DNA of 64,000 bases from Neobacillus nitrireducens (lineage in GTDB: Bacteria > Bacillota > Bacilli > Bacillales > Cytobacillaceae). The notes below the pieces were generated by a model. It did no database searches. It was not told where the DNA came from and was given only the letters and a program-made list of their open reading frames with translations. Position 1 is the stretch's first letter; every line of letters starts with the position of its first letter. The stretch covers positions 1,116,001 through 1,180,000 of the forward strand of contig NZ_CP133262.1 of the NCBI RefSeq assembly GCF_030915405.1. Reading direction: 5' to 3'. The translations under genes and the position numbers were made by a program. Below, in pieces: positions 52,848 to 62,847 of the stretch.

Positions 52848-53645
52848 CTAGGTAAGTCGAGGTTTAGTCGGATCACAATTGGGTGAATCAAGATTTGCTG
52901 ATTCTGCCAGCTTCATAAGATAGTAGCATTCTTCTCGGTACATATGATCGGCCATAAGGGGGGCGAACGTCCCTAATGCTTGCTTACTTAGTCTAAGTTC
53001 TTCAATTTCCTGAAGGAAATTTTGGAATAACTTTATTTCTAATTGGCTTTCTACATTCATTCTTTCCAAAGCAGGGAACGAAGTTAAATTTGTTCTTAAA
53101 TACCCTGCTAGCTCGACTGCTTTCAGGTAAAAGTCCTCAAAATTCTTCTTATATAAATGACTTTTCTCCCTGAGCTTCATTTCGACTCCATCTAAATTAG
53201 TTGAAATCGCCTCTGAATGCCCCGCCGCATCTAATATCCATAAAAGATGATGGTGGAGTTCATGGTATACAGGAGGAACTTGCCCAGCCTTTAAGTGTTG
53301 TAGAATTCTTAAGTATTCCTCTAATTCATTTACCATATGGTTGAAAAAGGTGGGGGAAAGGTGAATTTTGATATTTCCAATCAAATGTTTCCTTAATAGT
53401 TCTAATTTAAATTCCCGTAATTTTATAACCTCGGATTCAACTTCAATGGTAAATGGTATTAAATCTAAGGGGGAATTTGCACGCTCTAGAAGGATGTCAA
53501 ATACTTGAATAAAAGAGGATGCCTTTTCAATTTCCTCAGTTTGAACTGGTGCAAGAGCTTCATTAATAAACCTCGAATGATCACCTAATATTTGGAGCCA
53601 AAATCGATGTTCGAATCTTGCTGTTCTTTCAAGGAGATTATCCAT
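52848..53645 (-). CDS. DUF2935 family protein
   Basis: The 265-residue, all-helical soluble protein matches DUF2935: FEHRFWLQILGDHSRFI at the N-terminus, and His/Glu pairs (YHELHHHLLWILDAAGHSE; MADHMYREECYYL) that suggest a dinuclear metal site in a helical bundle. The family occurs in Bacilli and Clostridia; its function is unknown. GGGAGG precedes ATG 53645. It lies between ftsZ and the small hypothetical gene, all on the minus strand. Confidence 0.78.
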   Translation of the reverse strand: MDNLLERTARFEHRFWLQILGDHSRFINEALAPVQTEEIEKASSFIQVFDILLERANSPLDLIPFTIEVESEVIKLREFKLELLRKHLIGNIKIHLSPTFFNHMVNELEEYLRILQHLKAGQVPPVYHELHHHLLWILDAAGHSEAISTNLDGVEMKLREKSHLYKKNFEDFYLKAVELAGYLRTNLTSFPALERMNVESQLEIKLFQNFLQEIEELRLSKQALGTFAPLMADHMYREECYYLMKLAESANLDSPNCDPTKPRLT

Positions 53646-53742
53646 GTTTATTCCTCCCACTTTAGAAGTTCACACTATTTTGATTTTATTCTTCTTATTT
53701 ACCTCTTATGAACAAAGTAGAAAAATTGATTTACTCCCGTTA

Positions 53743-54891
53743 TCAAAATCGTCTTTTTCGATTGCGCAAAAACGACGGAATATCCAAAGATTCTTCTTGA
53801 TGTTCCGAGTTTTTGTCATAGTCTTGAACTGGGTCACTTCGATGTATTGAATCCCGTTGCCTACGTGGTTCCCTTTGAAATGGATTAGACATTTCTTCCA
53901 TTGGAGGGTGGGAAGCCGGTTGGAATGATTTTTCCTCTTTCTCAATGAACCCGGTGGCAATGACAGTTATAATAATTTCATCTACTAAACTTTCATTAAT
54001 GACCGAACCAAAAATCATATTCAATTCCTCATGAGATGCAGAAGCAACTATATCGGCTGCCTCCTGGACTTCAAAAAGACTTAAATTATTCCCGCCAGTT
54101 ATGTTCATAATCACACCATGAGCTCCATTGATGGACGTTTCAAGTAACGGACTGTTTAAGGCTTTCTCTGCAGCCTCTACTGCACGATCTTTACCTTTAG
54201 CAATACCAATTCCCATTAATGCAGTTCCTTTATGGGACATGACCGTTTTTACGTCTGCAAAATCAAGGTTGATTAACCCTGGCACAGCAATTAAATCGGA
54301 GATTCCTTGCACTCCCTGGCGTAGTACATTATCCGCTTCACGAAACGCTTCGATCATGGGTGTTTTTTTATCAACAATCTCCAATAAGCGATCGTTAGGA
54401 ATAATAATTAAGGTGTCCACCGCTTCCCTCATTTCGTTAATTCCACTTTCTGCATTAGAAGCGCGCTTCTTGCCTTCAAATTTAAACGGACGTGTCACAA
54501 CCCCAATGGTCAGGGCACCAAGATTGCGGGCTATTTCAGCTATGGCTGGCGCTGCACCTGTGCCTGTTCCACCGCCCATACCGGCTGTAACGAAAACCAT
54601 GTCTGCGCCTGATAATACTTCTTTTATTTGCTGTTTGCTTTCTTCTACAGCCCTTCTACCTATTTCCGGATTTGCCCCTGCTCCCAAACCTCTTGTCAAT
54701 GCTGTACCAATCTGCATCGTGACAGATGCTTTTGATTGATTAAGCGCTTGTACATCTGTATTAACCGTAATAAATTCTACTCCCTCAACGCCTTCATCGA
54801 TCATACGATTCACGGCGTTGTTTCCCCCGCCGCCAACACCAATAACTTTGATCCTGGCGAGTTGGTCCATATTTGTATTAAATTCTAACAT
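53743..54891 (-). CDS. ftsZ: Cell-division protein FtsZ (stand-alone copy)
   Basis: The 382-residue protein is a complete FtsZ with the GTP-binding [13 protein letters not shown], tubulin signature GGGTGTG (106-112), [11 protein letters not shown] (T7-loop region) and C-terminal tail peptide [13 protein letters not shown]. It forms the division ring by GTP-dependent polymerisation. No ftsA, divIB or murB gene is adjacent, so this is not the usual dcw-cluster locus. The 150-160 region ([14 protein letters not shown]) differs markedly from the B. subtilis sequence as I recall it, which suggests a paralogue. GGAGG precedes the ATG. Confidence 0.93.
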   Translation of the reverse strand: MLEFNTNMDQLARIKVIGVGGGGNNAVNRMIDEGVEGVEFITVNTDVQALNQSKASVTMQIGTALTRGLGAGANPEIGRRAVEESKQQIKEVLSGADMVFVTAGMGGGTGTGAAPAIAEIARNLGALTIGVVTRPFKFEGKKRASNAESGINEMREAVDTLIIIPNDRLLEIVDKKTPMIEAFREADNVLRQGVQGISDLIAVPGLINLDFADVKTVMSHKGTALMGIGIAKGKDRAVEAAEKALNSPLLETSINGAHGVIMNITGGNNLSLFEVQEAADIVASASHEELNMIFGSVINESLVDEIIITVIATGFIEKEEKSFQPASHPPMEEMSNPFQREPRRQRDSIHRSDPVQDYDKNSEHQEESLDIPSFLRNRKRRF

Positions 54892-55196
54892 GTTGATTCC
54901 TCCTCTATAATAGATTAGGTGGCAGTATATTTTTTCTTTTACTTTCTATGTATCTCAAACTAAACCTTTTATCTTGTTAAGAAAATAAAAGCGGATATTA
55001 CGCATTAGTTGTAGTCTACTTAACCAAAATTTTGTTGTCCAGTTAAGATTAACCTATTTACAAGTTAAAAAAGTAGTAAAAAAAAACACATCCTCTTTGA
55101 ACGAGAATGTACTTTCTTTATACGTAAATACTCTTTGCTTTTAGTTGACAGAAAAAAGGGAAACCAGTGTTCATTCACATTGGTTTCCCTTTTTAT
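54892..55196. other. ftsZ upstream region with two hairpin terminators
   Basis: Two intrinsic terminators point along the minus strand: ACATTCTC/GAGGATGT followed by T7 (55081-55110), and a 17-bp stem with AAAAAGGGAAACCAGTG and its complement (55153-55194). They insulate ftsZ from transcription arriving from upstream. No clear promoter was recognised in the remaining AT-rich DNA. Confidence 0.55.
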
Positions 55197-55367
55197 TCAT
55201 ATTTTTAAACGGTTATTATAATGAACAAGTCGGTCTAAATCTGCTACCAATCTCCTACACTTAATATAATCCATTTTACGCTGTTTTTCGACTCTCATTC
55301 TCACTGTATGGTTTCTACTATAGACTTCATAACCTATACCATGAGCACTATGCAAAGCTTTTTCCAT
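55197..55367 (-). CDS. Possible small protein, 56 aa
   Basis: A frame from ATG 55367 runs to a stop that abuts the terminator hairpin at 55153-55194, a good sign for a transcribed gene. The product is basic and hydrophilic (NHTVRMRVEKQRKMDYIKCRRL) and unrecognised. The ATG has no convincing ribosome binding site. The frame stays open about 16 codons further upstream, where AAAGGA precedes non-standard codons, so the true start is unclear. Confidence 0.35.
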   Translation of the reverse strand: MEKALHSAHGIGYEVYSRNHTVRMRVEKQRKMDYIKCRRLVADLDRLVHYNNRLKI

Positions 55368-55676
55368 TTCGCTCGTATAACTTAATTGTAAATGATTAAT
55401 AACAAATCATTCCTTTCAGTTTTGTTTCACATGGCGAATTGTTAGTTAACTTAGTTTTCATGTTAACATTGAATTGCACGCAGCACAAAGTCGAAAAAAC
55501 GGTGTATTTTCACATATATAGGGATGACATTCCAATTCAAGAATATATCACTGACATCCTAACAATTCTAGCCAGATCCTTCCATATAGTTACCGATTCG
55601 ATGTATTTAGAGAAATTCATGATTTTTCCAATCCTTTTGATACCCACTAAACCAGTATAAATAAAATCAGTTTCCT
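55368..55676. other. Intergenic region before glgA's end
   Basis: The region holds two copies of GTTAAC (around 55445 and 55460) and otherwise nothing recognised. A 73-residue plus-strand frame here lacks a ribosome binding site and is not supported. Confidence 0.3.
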
Positions 55677-57122
55677 TCACTCCAATGCTGAGTGAACCAC
55701 GAGCTTCTCATAAATTTCATTGTATTTCTTAGCAGATTGTAACCAACTATAATCTTGACTCATCACGTTTTGAATTAAATGATTCCAAGTTTCCTTTTGA
55801 TGATAAAAATGAAGGGCTCTTCTAATGGTATGGAGCATATCATGAGCGTTGAAATTCTTAAAAGTGAACCCGCTCCCATAGCCAGTAGATTCATTGTAGG
55901 ATTGAACAGTATCATTCAATCCGCCTGTTTCTCTAACAATCGGTATGGTTCCGTATTGCAAGGCAATAAGCTGCCCTAATCCACAGGGCTCAAACTGAGA
56001 AGGCATTAAAAACAAATCGGCTCCGGCATATATTTGATGAGCTAATGCCTCATTAAAACCTACGTATACCCTTACCTTATTTGGATATTCCTGTTCCATT
56101 TGATTAAAGAAATTTTCATATTTAGGATCTCCAGACCCAAGAACAATGAATTGGATATCCTCCTGAATCATATTTTGAAATACATGGAGAAGTAAGTCTA
56201 AGCCCTTTTGCGCTGTTAAACGTGTCACCATAGCAATGATTGGCGTGCTTTCTTTTTCTGGCAGGCCAAAATATTGCTGCAAAACTTGTTTATTTTCAAT
56301 TTTCCCCTCTAACGAATCGATATCATATGAAAAGGCGATTTCACGGTCTGTTTTAGGATTATATGAAGTCTCGTCAATGGAATTGACAATGCCGACTAGC
56401 TTATGGCTATGCTTTCGTAAGAACCCATCAAGTCTTTCACCAAAAAAGGGATTTTGTATTTCCTCTTTATATGTTGGGCTGACCGTGGTAACTATCTCAG
56501 ATGCAACAATTCCACCCTTCATAAAGTTTACATTTCCGTAAAATTCCAGCTGTTCCACGTTATAATATTGATGATCTAATCCCAACAGTTCGTTCATGAC
56601 AGCATAGGGGAAAATACCTTGAAATTGTAAATTATGAATGGTAAAAACAGTTCTAATTTCCTGATAAATTGGATGATCACGATAATGAGCGTCTAATAAA
56701 AAATTCACCATGCCCGTATGCCAGTCATGACAATGAATCACATCAGGGATGAAATCCAAATGAGGCAGACACTCTAGTATGGCTTTGGAGAAAAAGGAAA
56801 AACGTTCTCCATCATCATTATGACCGTATAATGAATCACGAAAAAAGTAATATTCGTTATCAATGAGATAATAGGTAATCCCCTCATGCTCTGCTGTAAG
56901 GATACCGCAATATTGACTCCGAAATCCTACCTGCACCTTGATCGCTTTTAGAAATTGAAACGATGATTTAAGTTTTTCAGGAATTAAACTATAATTGGGC
57001 AGGATCACTCGGATTTCTGTACCCAACTTTTTTAACGCTTTAGGAAGCGCTCCCGCTACGTCTGCAAGTCCTCCTGTTTTAACAAACGGGACACACTCGG
57101 ATACTGCAAATAACACTTTCAC
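55677..57122 (-). CDS. glgA: Glycogen synthase
   Basis: The 481-residue GT5 enzyme has the ADP-glucose site [10 protein letters not shown] at its N-terminus and the C-terminal [25 protein letters not shown] motif with the catalytic Glu. It extends alpha-1,4-glucan from ADP-glucose. It begins with GTG seven bases after glgD. In B. subtilis the order is glgB-C-D-A-P; only D and A are present here. Confidence 0.95.
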   Translation of the reverse strand: MKVLFAVSECVPFVKTGGLADVAGALPKALKKLGTEIRVILPNYSLIPEKLKSSFQFLKAIKVQVGFRSQYCGILTAEHEGITYYLIDNEYYFFRDSLYGHNDDGERFSFFSKAILECLPHLDFIPDVIHCHDWHTGMVNFLLDAHYRDHPIYQEIRTVFTIHNLQFQGIFPYAVMNELLGLDHQYYNVEQLEFYGNVNFMKGGIVASEIVTTVSPTYKEEIQNPFFGERLDGFLRKHSHKLVGIVNSIDETSYNPKTDREIAFSYDIDSLEGKIENKQVLQQYFGLPEKESTPIIAMVTRLTAQKGLDLLLHVFQNMIQEDIQFIVLGSGDPKYENFFNQMEQEYPNKVRVYVGFNEALAHQIYAGADLFLMPSQFEPCGLGQLIALQYGTIPIVRETGGLNDTVQSYNESTGYGSGFTFKNFNAHDMLHTIRRALHFYHQKETWNHLIQNVMSQDYSWLQSAKKYNEIYEKLVVHSALE

Positions 57123-57129
57123 CTTTTCA

Positions 57130-58146
57130 TCAACGCCCCTTTTGTACAGTACCTTTTTCTACAATATAAGGTGTTTGTGCTGTTCCGGTCAATTGAATAC
57201 CCTTTTCAAATTTGACATCCTTATCGACAATGACTCCATCGAGTACACAGTTTTCTCCAATTTGACACTTCTGCATAATAATAGAGTTACGGATGACGGC
57301 GCCTTTTCCGACTTTGACCGAACGAAAAAGGATGCTATTCTCCACTTCCCCTTCAATGGTACATCCATTCGCGATCATCGAATTTGCAACCTTAGCATCC
57401 TTTTTATATTGGGTCGGCGGCTCATCCTTTACCTTCGTAAGGATAGGCTCATTCTTTGTAAAGACCTGATGCCATATTGCTGGTTGAAGTAGTTCCAAGC
57501 TAGTTTGATAGTAACTTTGGAGAGAGTCGATTATGGCAATATAGCCTTTCCATTCATACCAATTAATTTTAAATTGATGGCGTTTATCGTGCACTACATC
57601 TAAAATACTGTAAAATCCTTGATTCTTATACTGTTCAAAAAGCGAGAGCAATAATTTTTTTTCTAGTATGTATGTTTTTAGTGATTGTCCATCATGAAAA
57701 ACCTCGGTAATATCCGCTTCTGTTTCAATATGTTGATCTAAAACTTTACAGAAATCAATGAGTCCAATTGTATTGCAATTTGTAATTACTACGTATTTTT
57801 GCTTACTTCGTAAGAAATAAGTTTTATTTTTTGCAAAATGGGCAAAGGAACCAAACCGCTCGGTTCTTGATGTGCCCTCAGGGGAAAATACAAACAACCC
57901 ATCACGCTTTCTGTCTAAATCCAATTGCTTGCCCGACCCCAAATGATCCATAAGCGACCTAATTTCTTGACCCGTGAAGATTGCCACATTCGTAATTCCC
58001 GAATTCACCATATTTGATAACATAAAATCAATTAATCGATATCGTCCGGCAAACGGCAGCGATGCCAAAGAACGATGAGCTGTTAAATTTTTAAATGTGT
58101 CAAACTCATTCGATGCATTAATAATTCCTAGAATGGAACACGGCAT
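57130..58146 (-). CDS. glgD: Glucose-1-phosphate adenylyltransferase regulatory subunit GlgD
   Basis: The 338-residue protein has a nucleotidyltransferase-like fold with a left-handed beta-helix C-terminus. It lacks the GGxGxRL catalytic loop of GlgC, which marks it as GlgD. GlgD works with GlgC to make ADP-glucose. The start follows AAGGGAG. GlgC is not encoded upstream, where an unrelated 4-oxalocrotonate tautomerase gene is found. Confidence 0.88.
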   Translation of the reverse strand: MPCSILGIINASNEFDTFKNLTAHRSLASLPFAGRYRLIDFMLSNMVNSGITNVAIFTGQEIRSLMDHLGSGKQLDLDRKRDGLFVFSPEGTSRTERFGSFAHFAKNKTYFLRSKQKYVVITNCNTIGLIDFCKVLDQHIETEADITEVFHDGQSLKTYILEKKLLLSLFEQYKNQGFYSILDVVHDKRHQFKINWYEWKGYIAIIDSLQSYYQTSLELLQPAIWHQVFTKNEPILTKVKDEPPTQYKKDAKVANSMIANGCTIEGEVENSILFRSVKVGKGAVIRNSIIMQKCQIGENCVLDGVIVDKDVKFEKGIQLTGTAQTPYIVEKGTVQKGR

Positions 58147-58318
58147 AGATCTCCCTTCCTTTTCTGTGTATTTTTAACTAGTCTGGACTTGCAAACAGAA
58201 TAACACCTCTTTCTTAGGACGACGATAAGTAATGAATCCATCCTTTATTTGTATTCATTATACCAAAACGGATTACTTCTTTGGATCCACTTAGAACCCA
58301 AAATGCTCAGTCATTTTC

Positions 58319-58501
58319 TTATTTTCCAACCGGCTCCCCTGCTTTTCCCCAATGTGTTTTAGGAATCTCGGTTACAAGGACTCTTATATTCTCCGTCGGT
58401 GATTCCAATGTTTCGGATACGGTGTTTGTGACATTGCGAATTAATTCAGCCACTTTTTCTTTAGGTCTACCTTCCATCATTTGCACATGAATAATTGGCA
58501 T
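58319..58501 (-). CDS. 4-oxalocrotonate tautomerase family protein
   Basis: The 60-residue protein has the 4-OT hallmark: N-terminal Pro after Met (MPIIHVQM), then an alpha helix and a beta strand ending with a PxxHWG-type segment. The catalytic proline is used in keto-enol tautomerisation of unsaturated dicarboxylates. It starts 24 bases downstream of the 4-oxalocrotonate decarboxylase-like gene, suggesting a shared pathway. An ungrouped tautomerase with another substrate is possible. Confidence 0.85.
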   Translation of the reverse strand: MPIIHVQMMEGRPKEKVAELIRNVTNTVSETLESPTENIRVLVTEIPKTHWGKAGEPVGK

Positions 58502-58525
58502 TAAAATCCCTGCTCTCTTTACAAT

Positions 58526-59308
58526 TTAATCCGTTACGGTAAAAGATACTTCTCCAAACCCATCTAATTTTCCGCTTACAACATCGCCGAGGTTCAATTT
58601 GACAGCAGCTGTTATACCGCCAGTTAAAATCACGTCACCTTTGCGAACCTTCTCACCTTTTCTTGCCAGCATATTGGCCAGCATTGCCACAGAGTGGGCT
58701 GGGTGGGCAAGGACAACCGCCCCTGCACCTAATTCCTTGATTTCGCCATTAATAGTAAGCGTTGCTCCGACAAGATCAAGTTCAAATTGATCCGGTTTTG
58801 TTAAAGAGGTTCCTAACACAACACGTGATGTCGAGGCATTATCAGCAATCACATCCGGTAAAGTAAATTGGAAGTTTTCAAAACGACTATCGATAATTTC
58901 CAACGCCGGAAGGACATACTCCGTTTTGGCGAGAACCTGAGCACCTGTTATACCTGGGCCTTCAATATCTTCTCCTATCACAAAGGCAATCTCTGCCTCC
59001 ACTTTGGGATGGATCAAATCACTTAGACGGATTTTGCCTCCATTTTCTATCAACATATAATCAAACACATATCCATAGATTGGCTCTTCAATACCCATTT
59101 GTTTCATTTTCGCAAAGCTCGTTAACCCCATCTTTGGACCAACGATCCTTCTTCCTTCACTTAATTTGCGGTTTACAATTTCTTGTTGAACAAGATACGC
59201 TTCCTCCACCGATAAATCGGGCTTTATGTTCACTGTTACCTTGGGAACTTCACGCCGCTCCTCCTCCGCTGAAACAAGGTAATTGGCAATATCCTGATAT
59301 TGACTCAT
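58526..59308 (-). CDS. 4-oxalocrotonate decarboxylase / 2-oxopentenoate hydratase family enzyme
   Basis: The 260-residue enzyme belongs to the fumarylacetoacetase-like 2-oxopent-4-enoate hydratase family, with VGPKMGLTSFAKMKQMGI and VEAEIAFVIGEDIEGPGI around the Mg2+-binding acidic residues. The length fits DmpH-type 4-oxalocrotonate decarboxylase of meta-cleavage pathways. GAGGAG precedes ATG 59308. With the tautomerase gene it forms two steps of the 4-oxalocrotonate branch; no ring-cleavage dioxygenase is seen here. Confidence 0.82.
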   Translation of the reverse strand: MSQYQDIANYLVSAEEERREVPKVTVNIKPDLSVEEAYLVQQEIVNRKLSEGRRIVGPKMGLTSFAKMKQMGIEEPIYGYVFDYMLIENGGKIRLSDLIHPKVEAEIAFVIGEDIEGPGITGAQVLAKTEYVLPALEIIDSRFENFQFTLPDVIADNASTSRVVLGTSLTKPDQFELDLVGATLTINGEIKELGAGAVVLAHPAHSVAMLANMLARKGEKVRKGDVILTGGITAAVKLNLGDVVSGKLDGFGEVSFTVTD

Positions 59309-59345
59309 TATAAATTTCTCCTCTTCTCCGTTTAAAAATATTGAT

Positions 59346-59960
59346 TTATTCAGACTTTTGATGCCTTGAAACATACTTATTATTAGTAACCCAGAAACGC
59401 CATGGATAATCCCGTGCTTCACCAGAATTCTCAATTCCAATCCTTTTTCCTACTGATTTACTTTCCGGACTAAAGCCATTAGCAATATATAGAGGTGGGT
59501 GCGAAAGTAGTCTGCCGTAGTCCTCCATCGTAATGCCTAATGATTTTGTCAATTTGCCAGGACCATTTGTTAGCCCGATGTTTTTTTCCATGCCCCTTCT
59601 GATTTTCATTACCTCAATCCCGTACTGTGGTTCCAAGGCCCGGATCAAAACAGCTTCGGGCCTTCCTTCCCCACCGCTAACCACATTAAAAAGGCAATGT
59701 GTATGCATTTGGTATGTATAGGCAAGCCCTGAACGGTGGAACATCACCTCTGTTCTTGCTGTCCTCCTGTTATTAAAGCTGTGAGCAGCTTTGTCATTAG
59801 GACCGAGATAAGCCTCTGTTTCGACAATATAACCCGCAGTGATCCCCTCATTTGTTTCTTTGACAAGAAGGCAACCGAGCAAAGCATTTGCCAGTTCAAG
59901 CGTAGGCTGATCATAAAAATCCTGGGGTAATGGGACAATATTTTTTGGGAATGCTTGCAT
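59346..59960 (-). CDS. DNA-3-methyladenine glycosylase (Mpg/AAG type)
   Basis: The 204-residue enzyme has the AAG fold: YIVETEAYLGPNDKAAHSFNN (catalytic Glu), RTEVMFHRSGLAYTYQMHTHCLFNVV and LTNGPGKLTKSLGI. It removes alkylated purines such as 3-methyladenine and hypoxanthine. The ATG at 59960 is nine bases after GGAGG; upstream in-frame ATGs lack such a site. It is similar to YxlJ of B. subtilis. Confidence 0.9.
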   Translation of the reverse strand: MQAFPKNIVPLPQDFYDQPTLELANALLGCLLVKETNEGITAGYIVETEAYLGPNDKAAHSFNNRRTARTEVMFHRSGLAYTYQMHTHCLFNVVSGGEGRPEAVLIRALEPQYGIEVMKIRRGMEKNIGLTNGPGKLTKSLGITMEDYGRLLSHPPLYIANGFSPESKSVGKRIGIENSGEARDYPWRFWVTNNKYVSRHQKSE

Positions 59961-60121
59961 GATCCATGCCCTCCATAGAAATAAATTTCTTATCATCTTT
60001 AGTATATCAGTCTTCCCTTTAATCATGGCTTATAGGCATCCTAATGAGAAATTCAAGTACCTTTACACTCCCCATTTTGACAATTGTTCCACGTATTTAC
60101 TGGTCCTTTTCAACGACAAAT

Positions 60122-60166
60122 GAGCCTCTTTTACTTATTGGGTTACCAATATAGCAAAAGAGGCTC
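60122..60166. terminator. Hairpin downstream of thrC
   Basis: GAGCCTCTTTT and AAAAGAGGCTC form an 11-bp stem, with weak T content after it on either strand. Confidence 0.5.
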
Positions 60167-60193
60167 TACCTATCATGAATCTAATTTTCTGTT

Positions 60194-61597
60194 TTATTTC
60201 GAGGAAAAACTAAACAGCTTTTCTAAGTTACGTACAATTTCATCTTTATCTGCCTCAACCACTTCTAGATGCTGTGGTTTATTAAACAATTGACTTATTT
60301 GCTCAGGGAATGTCTGCTCGATATTACACCGTTCGATGGATTCATTAAATTTTGCCGGGTGAGCAGTCGCAAGTGTGACACAAACCTCATTGGGTTGATT
60401 ACACTTATCGTAGGCAGCAACTCCACAAGCCGTGTGTGGGTCTAACAAATAACTCGTTTCAGCATAGTACGTACTGATGGTTTGTAAGCATTCTCCCCCG
60501 TCCACTCCATGTGCCGCAAAATCCTCTTTTACCTGGAAGAGCTGCTCAGCATTCACGACAATTTTTCCTTCTGCCTTGAATTTCTCCATTAACAAGGATA
60601 CTTCATTTGAATCTTCTCCAAGCAAGAAATAAAGATAGCGCTCAAAATTGCTAGCTACTTGGATATCCATCGAAGGGCTAAAGGTGCTCTGGAACTCACC
60701 AGGCTCGTATACACCATCACGGATAAAACCTTCTAAAATATTGTTTTCGTTTGTTGCTACAATGAGCTTACCTACCGGCAGACCCATTTTTTTGGCTAGG
60801 TAACCCGCGAAAATATCTCCAAAATTTCCAGTAGGCACACTAAAGTTAACATTCTTTAAATCCATCTCTTTTTTCAATTGGAAATACGCATAAAAATAAT
60901 AAACCGTTTGCGCCATGATCCGAACAAAGTTAATGGAATTAATCGCACGTAAATGGTATTTATTTTTGAACTCTACATCTGCGAACAATTCTTTGATGAT
61001 TCTTTGACCATCATCAAACGTTCCTTTTATTGCTAAATTTAATACACTTTTGTCATCAACCGTGGTCATTTGTAATTCTTGCACCTTACTTACTTTGCCA
61101 TGGGGGTGCAAAATACAAATGCGAATGCCTTCTTTTCCTTTGACGCCCTCAATCGCTGAGGCACCCGTATCCCCTGAAGTAGCGCCGAGAATATGAACCG
61201 ATTCACCTGTCTTTTTGGATACATAAGAATATAAATTTCCTAAGAATTGCAGGGCAATATCTTTAAAAGCAAATGTCGGGCCATGGAAAAGTTCAAGCAC
61301 ATACATGTTATCCTTCAGTTTTTGAATAGGTGTGACCTCTGGGTGGCGAAACGTTGCATAGCTTTTCTCAATTAATGCCTTTAACTCATCTTCTGGAATT
61401 TCACCATCAACATAATAGGAAAAGATTTCGTAAGCTAATTCCTGATAAGTTAACTTGGACATTGCAGCCAACTTTTCTGCAGGAATTTGCGGGATTTTCT
61501 CAGGTACTAAAAGTCCCCCATCATTGGCGAGTCCCATCAAGACCGTATCAATAAAACCAATTTTACTTACATTACCGCGTGTACTAATAAAGTTCAT
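60194..61597 (-). CDS. thrC: Threonine synthase, long form
   Basis: The 467-residue enzyme has the N-terminal extension typical of the longer ThrC class (MNFISTRGN ... DTVLMGLANDGGLLVPE), PLP-binding TFAFKDIALQF and ATSGDTGASAIEG. It converts O-phosphohomoserine to threonine. Canonical Bacillus ThrC is about 350 residues and sits in hom-thrC-thrB. This copy stands alone and probably represents a second, longer-type enzyme. Confidence 0.92.
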   Translation of the reverse strand: MNFISTRGNVSKIGFIDTVLMGLANDGGLLVPEKIPQIPAEKLAAMSKLTYQELAYEIFSYYVDGEIPEDELKALIEKSYATFRHPEVTPIQKLKDNMYVLELFHGPTFAFKDIALQFLGNLYSYVSKKTGESVHILGATSGDTGASAIEGVKGKEGIRICILHPHGKVSKVQELQMTTVDDKSVLNLAIKGTFDDGQRIIKELFADVEFKNKYHLRAINSINFVRIMAQTVYYFYAYFQLKKEMDLKNVNFSVPTGNFGDIFAGYLAKKMGLPVGKLIVATNENNILEGFIRDGVYEPGEFQSTFSPSMDIQVASNFERYLYFLLGEDSNEVSLLMEKFKAEGKIVVNAEQLFQVKEDFAAHGVDGGECLQTISTYYAETSYLLDPHTACGVAAYDKCNQPNEVCVTLATAHPAKFNESIERCNIEQTFPEQISQLFNKPQHLEVVEADKDEIVRNLEKLFSFSSK

Positions 61598-61911
61598 AGC
61601 TTCCTCCAGATAAAAATTAGTTGTATGTTCATCAATTTTGGAGCGGGATAATTTTTGTGTGGCTTTAATATATAAAATTTATTTTACCACAATTGAGCGA
61701 ATAGTCCATAAATTGTCGTTTGTGAAAGCGTTTTATCACCTTTTACATGTTTCGATAGTAGATTTACTCATAATTTAGCAGGAACCATCGCATTTCATAA
61801 GAAAGTGACGATGAAAACTCTTCATAATTATACAGGAATGTGGAGAAAGATATTGAATTATACCCCTACAGGGAAAATAACCTTGTAACAAATCGGAAAG
61901 GTTGTGAGTTA

Positions 61912-62610
61912 ATGAGACTTTCGGATCTGCAGCCTAAGAAAAACTACCACTACATCTTCGTTCAATTTCCGGGAATGAAAATGAATGTCCCTATTCGCTC
62001 GAGCTACGAGGAACAGGCGGTGAAAGAAGATGTTGCTTTATGTGTCCAATTAAACAGCAAAGAAAAAGTGAATGATGTCTACCTTGTACACACACAAAGT
62101 ATCAAACCATTTGACTTCACAGAAGAAGGTATCGGGGCAAAAGCATCTTATCGCGTCATTAAGCAAAAAGAAAACTCTCCAGACTCACACACAAAAGAAC
62201 CCGAAGAATCCGTCACGTTTATCACAAATGAAGTAAGTATTATGCAACAGAAAACGGAAAAAGGTTATCACTTTATCTTGGTGGTAAATAATCGTGAAAT
62301 GGGAATGGTTGCTTCAATCGAAGAAGAAGTACTCAGAACCGTGAAAGGATCATTGCAGCTTAAAGAGAAAGTGAAAGAGCATGTAAATGTTAACACAGAT
62401 AGAAAGATAGATATGGCTGTCTTCGTAGACAAGAATAAAAAGAGGATCATCCGGGGAGGCAATATCTTTCAGGATCATAAAGTTTATGCACCAATCCGAA
62501 TAGCTTTCGAGGGCAGTAAAAGAAAATTTATAGTATTTTCTCCTGCCGCATTAGATTTCATCGGTCCGGGTGATCAGAACCAATCCAATTTAAGGATGAG
62601 GAGGTGTTGA
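61912..62610 (+). CDS. Hypothetical protein, about 232 aa
   Basis: ATG 61912 follows AAAGG at about ten bases; the frame opens earlier at a GTG (61840). The protein is soluble and rich in Lys, Glu and Val, with a central charged linker around KQKENSPDSHTKEP dividing two beta-rich halves. No family was recognised. It is transcribed alone, divergently from thrC, and is followed by a region ending in a bidirectional terminator. Confidence 0.6.
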   Translation: MRLSDLQPKKNYHYIFVQFPGMKMNVPIRSSYEEQAVKEDVALCVQLNSKEKVNDVYLVHTQSIKPFDFTEEGIGAKASYRVIKQKENSPDSHTKEPEESVTFITNEVSIMQQKTEKGYHFILVVNNREMGMVASIEEEVLRTVKGSLQLKEKVKEHVNVNTDRKIDMAVFVDKNKKRIIRGGNIFQDHKVYAPIRIAFEGSKRKFIVFSPAALDFIGPGDQNQSNLRMRRC

Positions 62611-62765
62611 TTAGGATTGTCCTTTTTGAAAAAACTTCATACTAGTAAAATCGAAACAAAAGGATTAAATGGATAATCCTTTTCGATAATTAATCTTTAG
62701 GAAAGGAATAAATAATTGGCTGTAAGCCTAATTGACTAAGGAAAACGATTGAATTCATATAAAAT

Positions 62766-62797
62766 AAGGACTTAACCAGGGAGTTAAGTCCTTTTTA
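62766..62797. terminator. Bidirectional terminator
   Basis: AAGGACTTAAC and GTTAAGTCCTT form an 11-bp stem around CAGGGA, followed by T tracts. Confidence 0.8.
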
Positions 62798-62847
62798 CTG
62801 TCCAAATAATTACATATGCAGACATTTAATGATGTGAAACATAGTAC

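Noticed and set aside
54128..54739. 203-codon plus-strand frame opposite ftsZ
   Set aside because: It is antisense to highly conserved FtsZ sequence and has no start signal.
55439..55660. 73-codon plus-strand frame between the small gene and glgA
   Set aside because: There is no ribosome binding site or recognisable domain, and it ends near an unrelated convergent gene.
61725..61745. Possible cre site upstream of thrC
   Set aside because: TGAAAGCGTTTTAT deviates from the consensus at two conserved positions.
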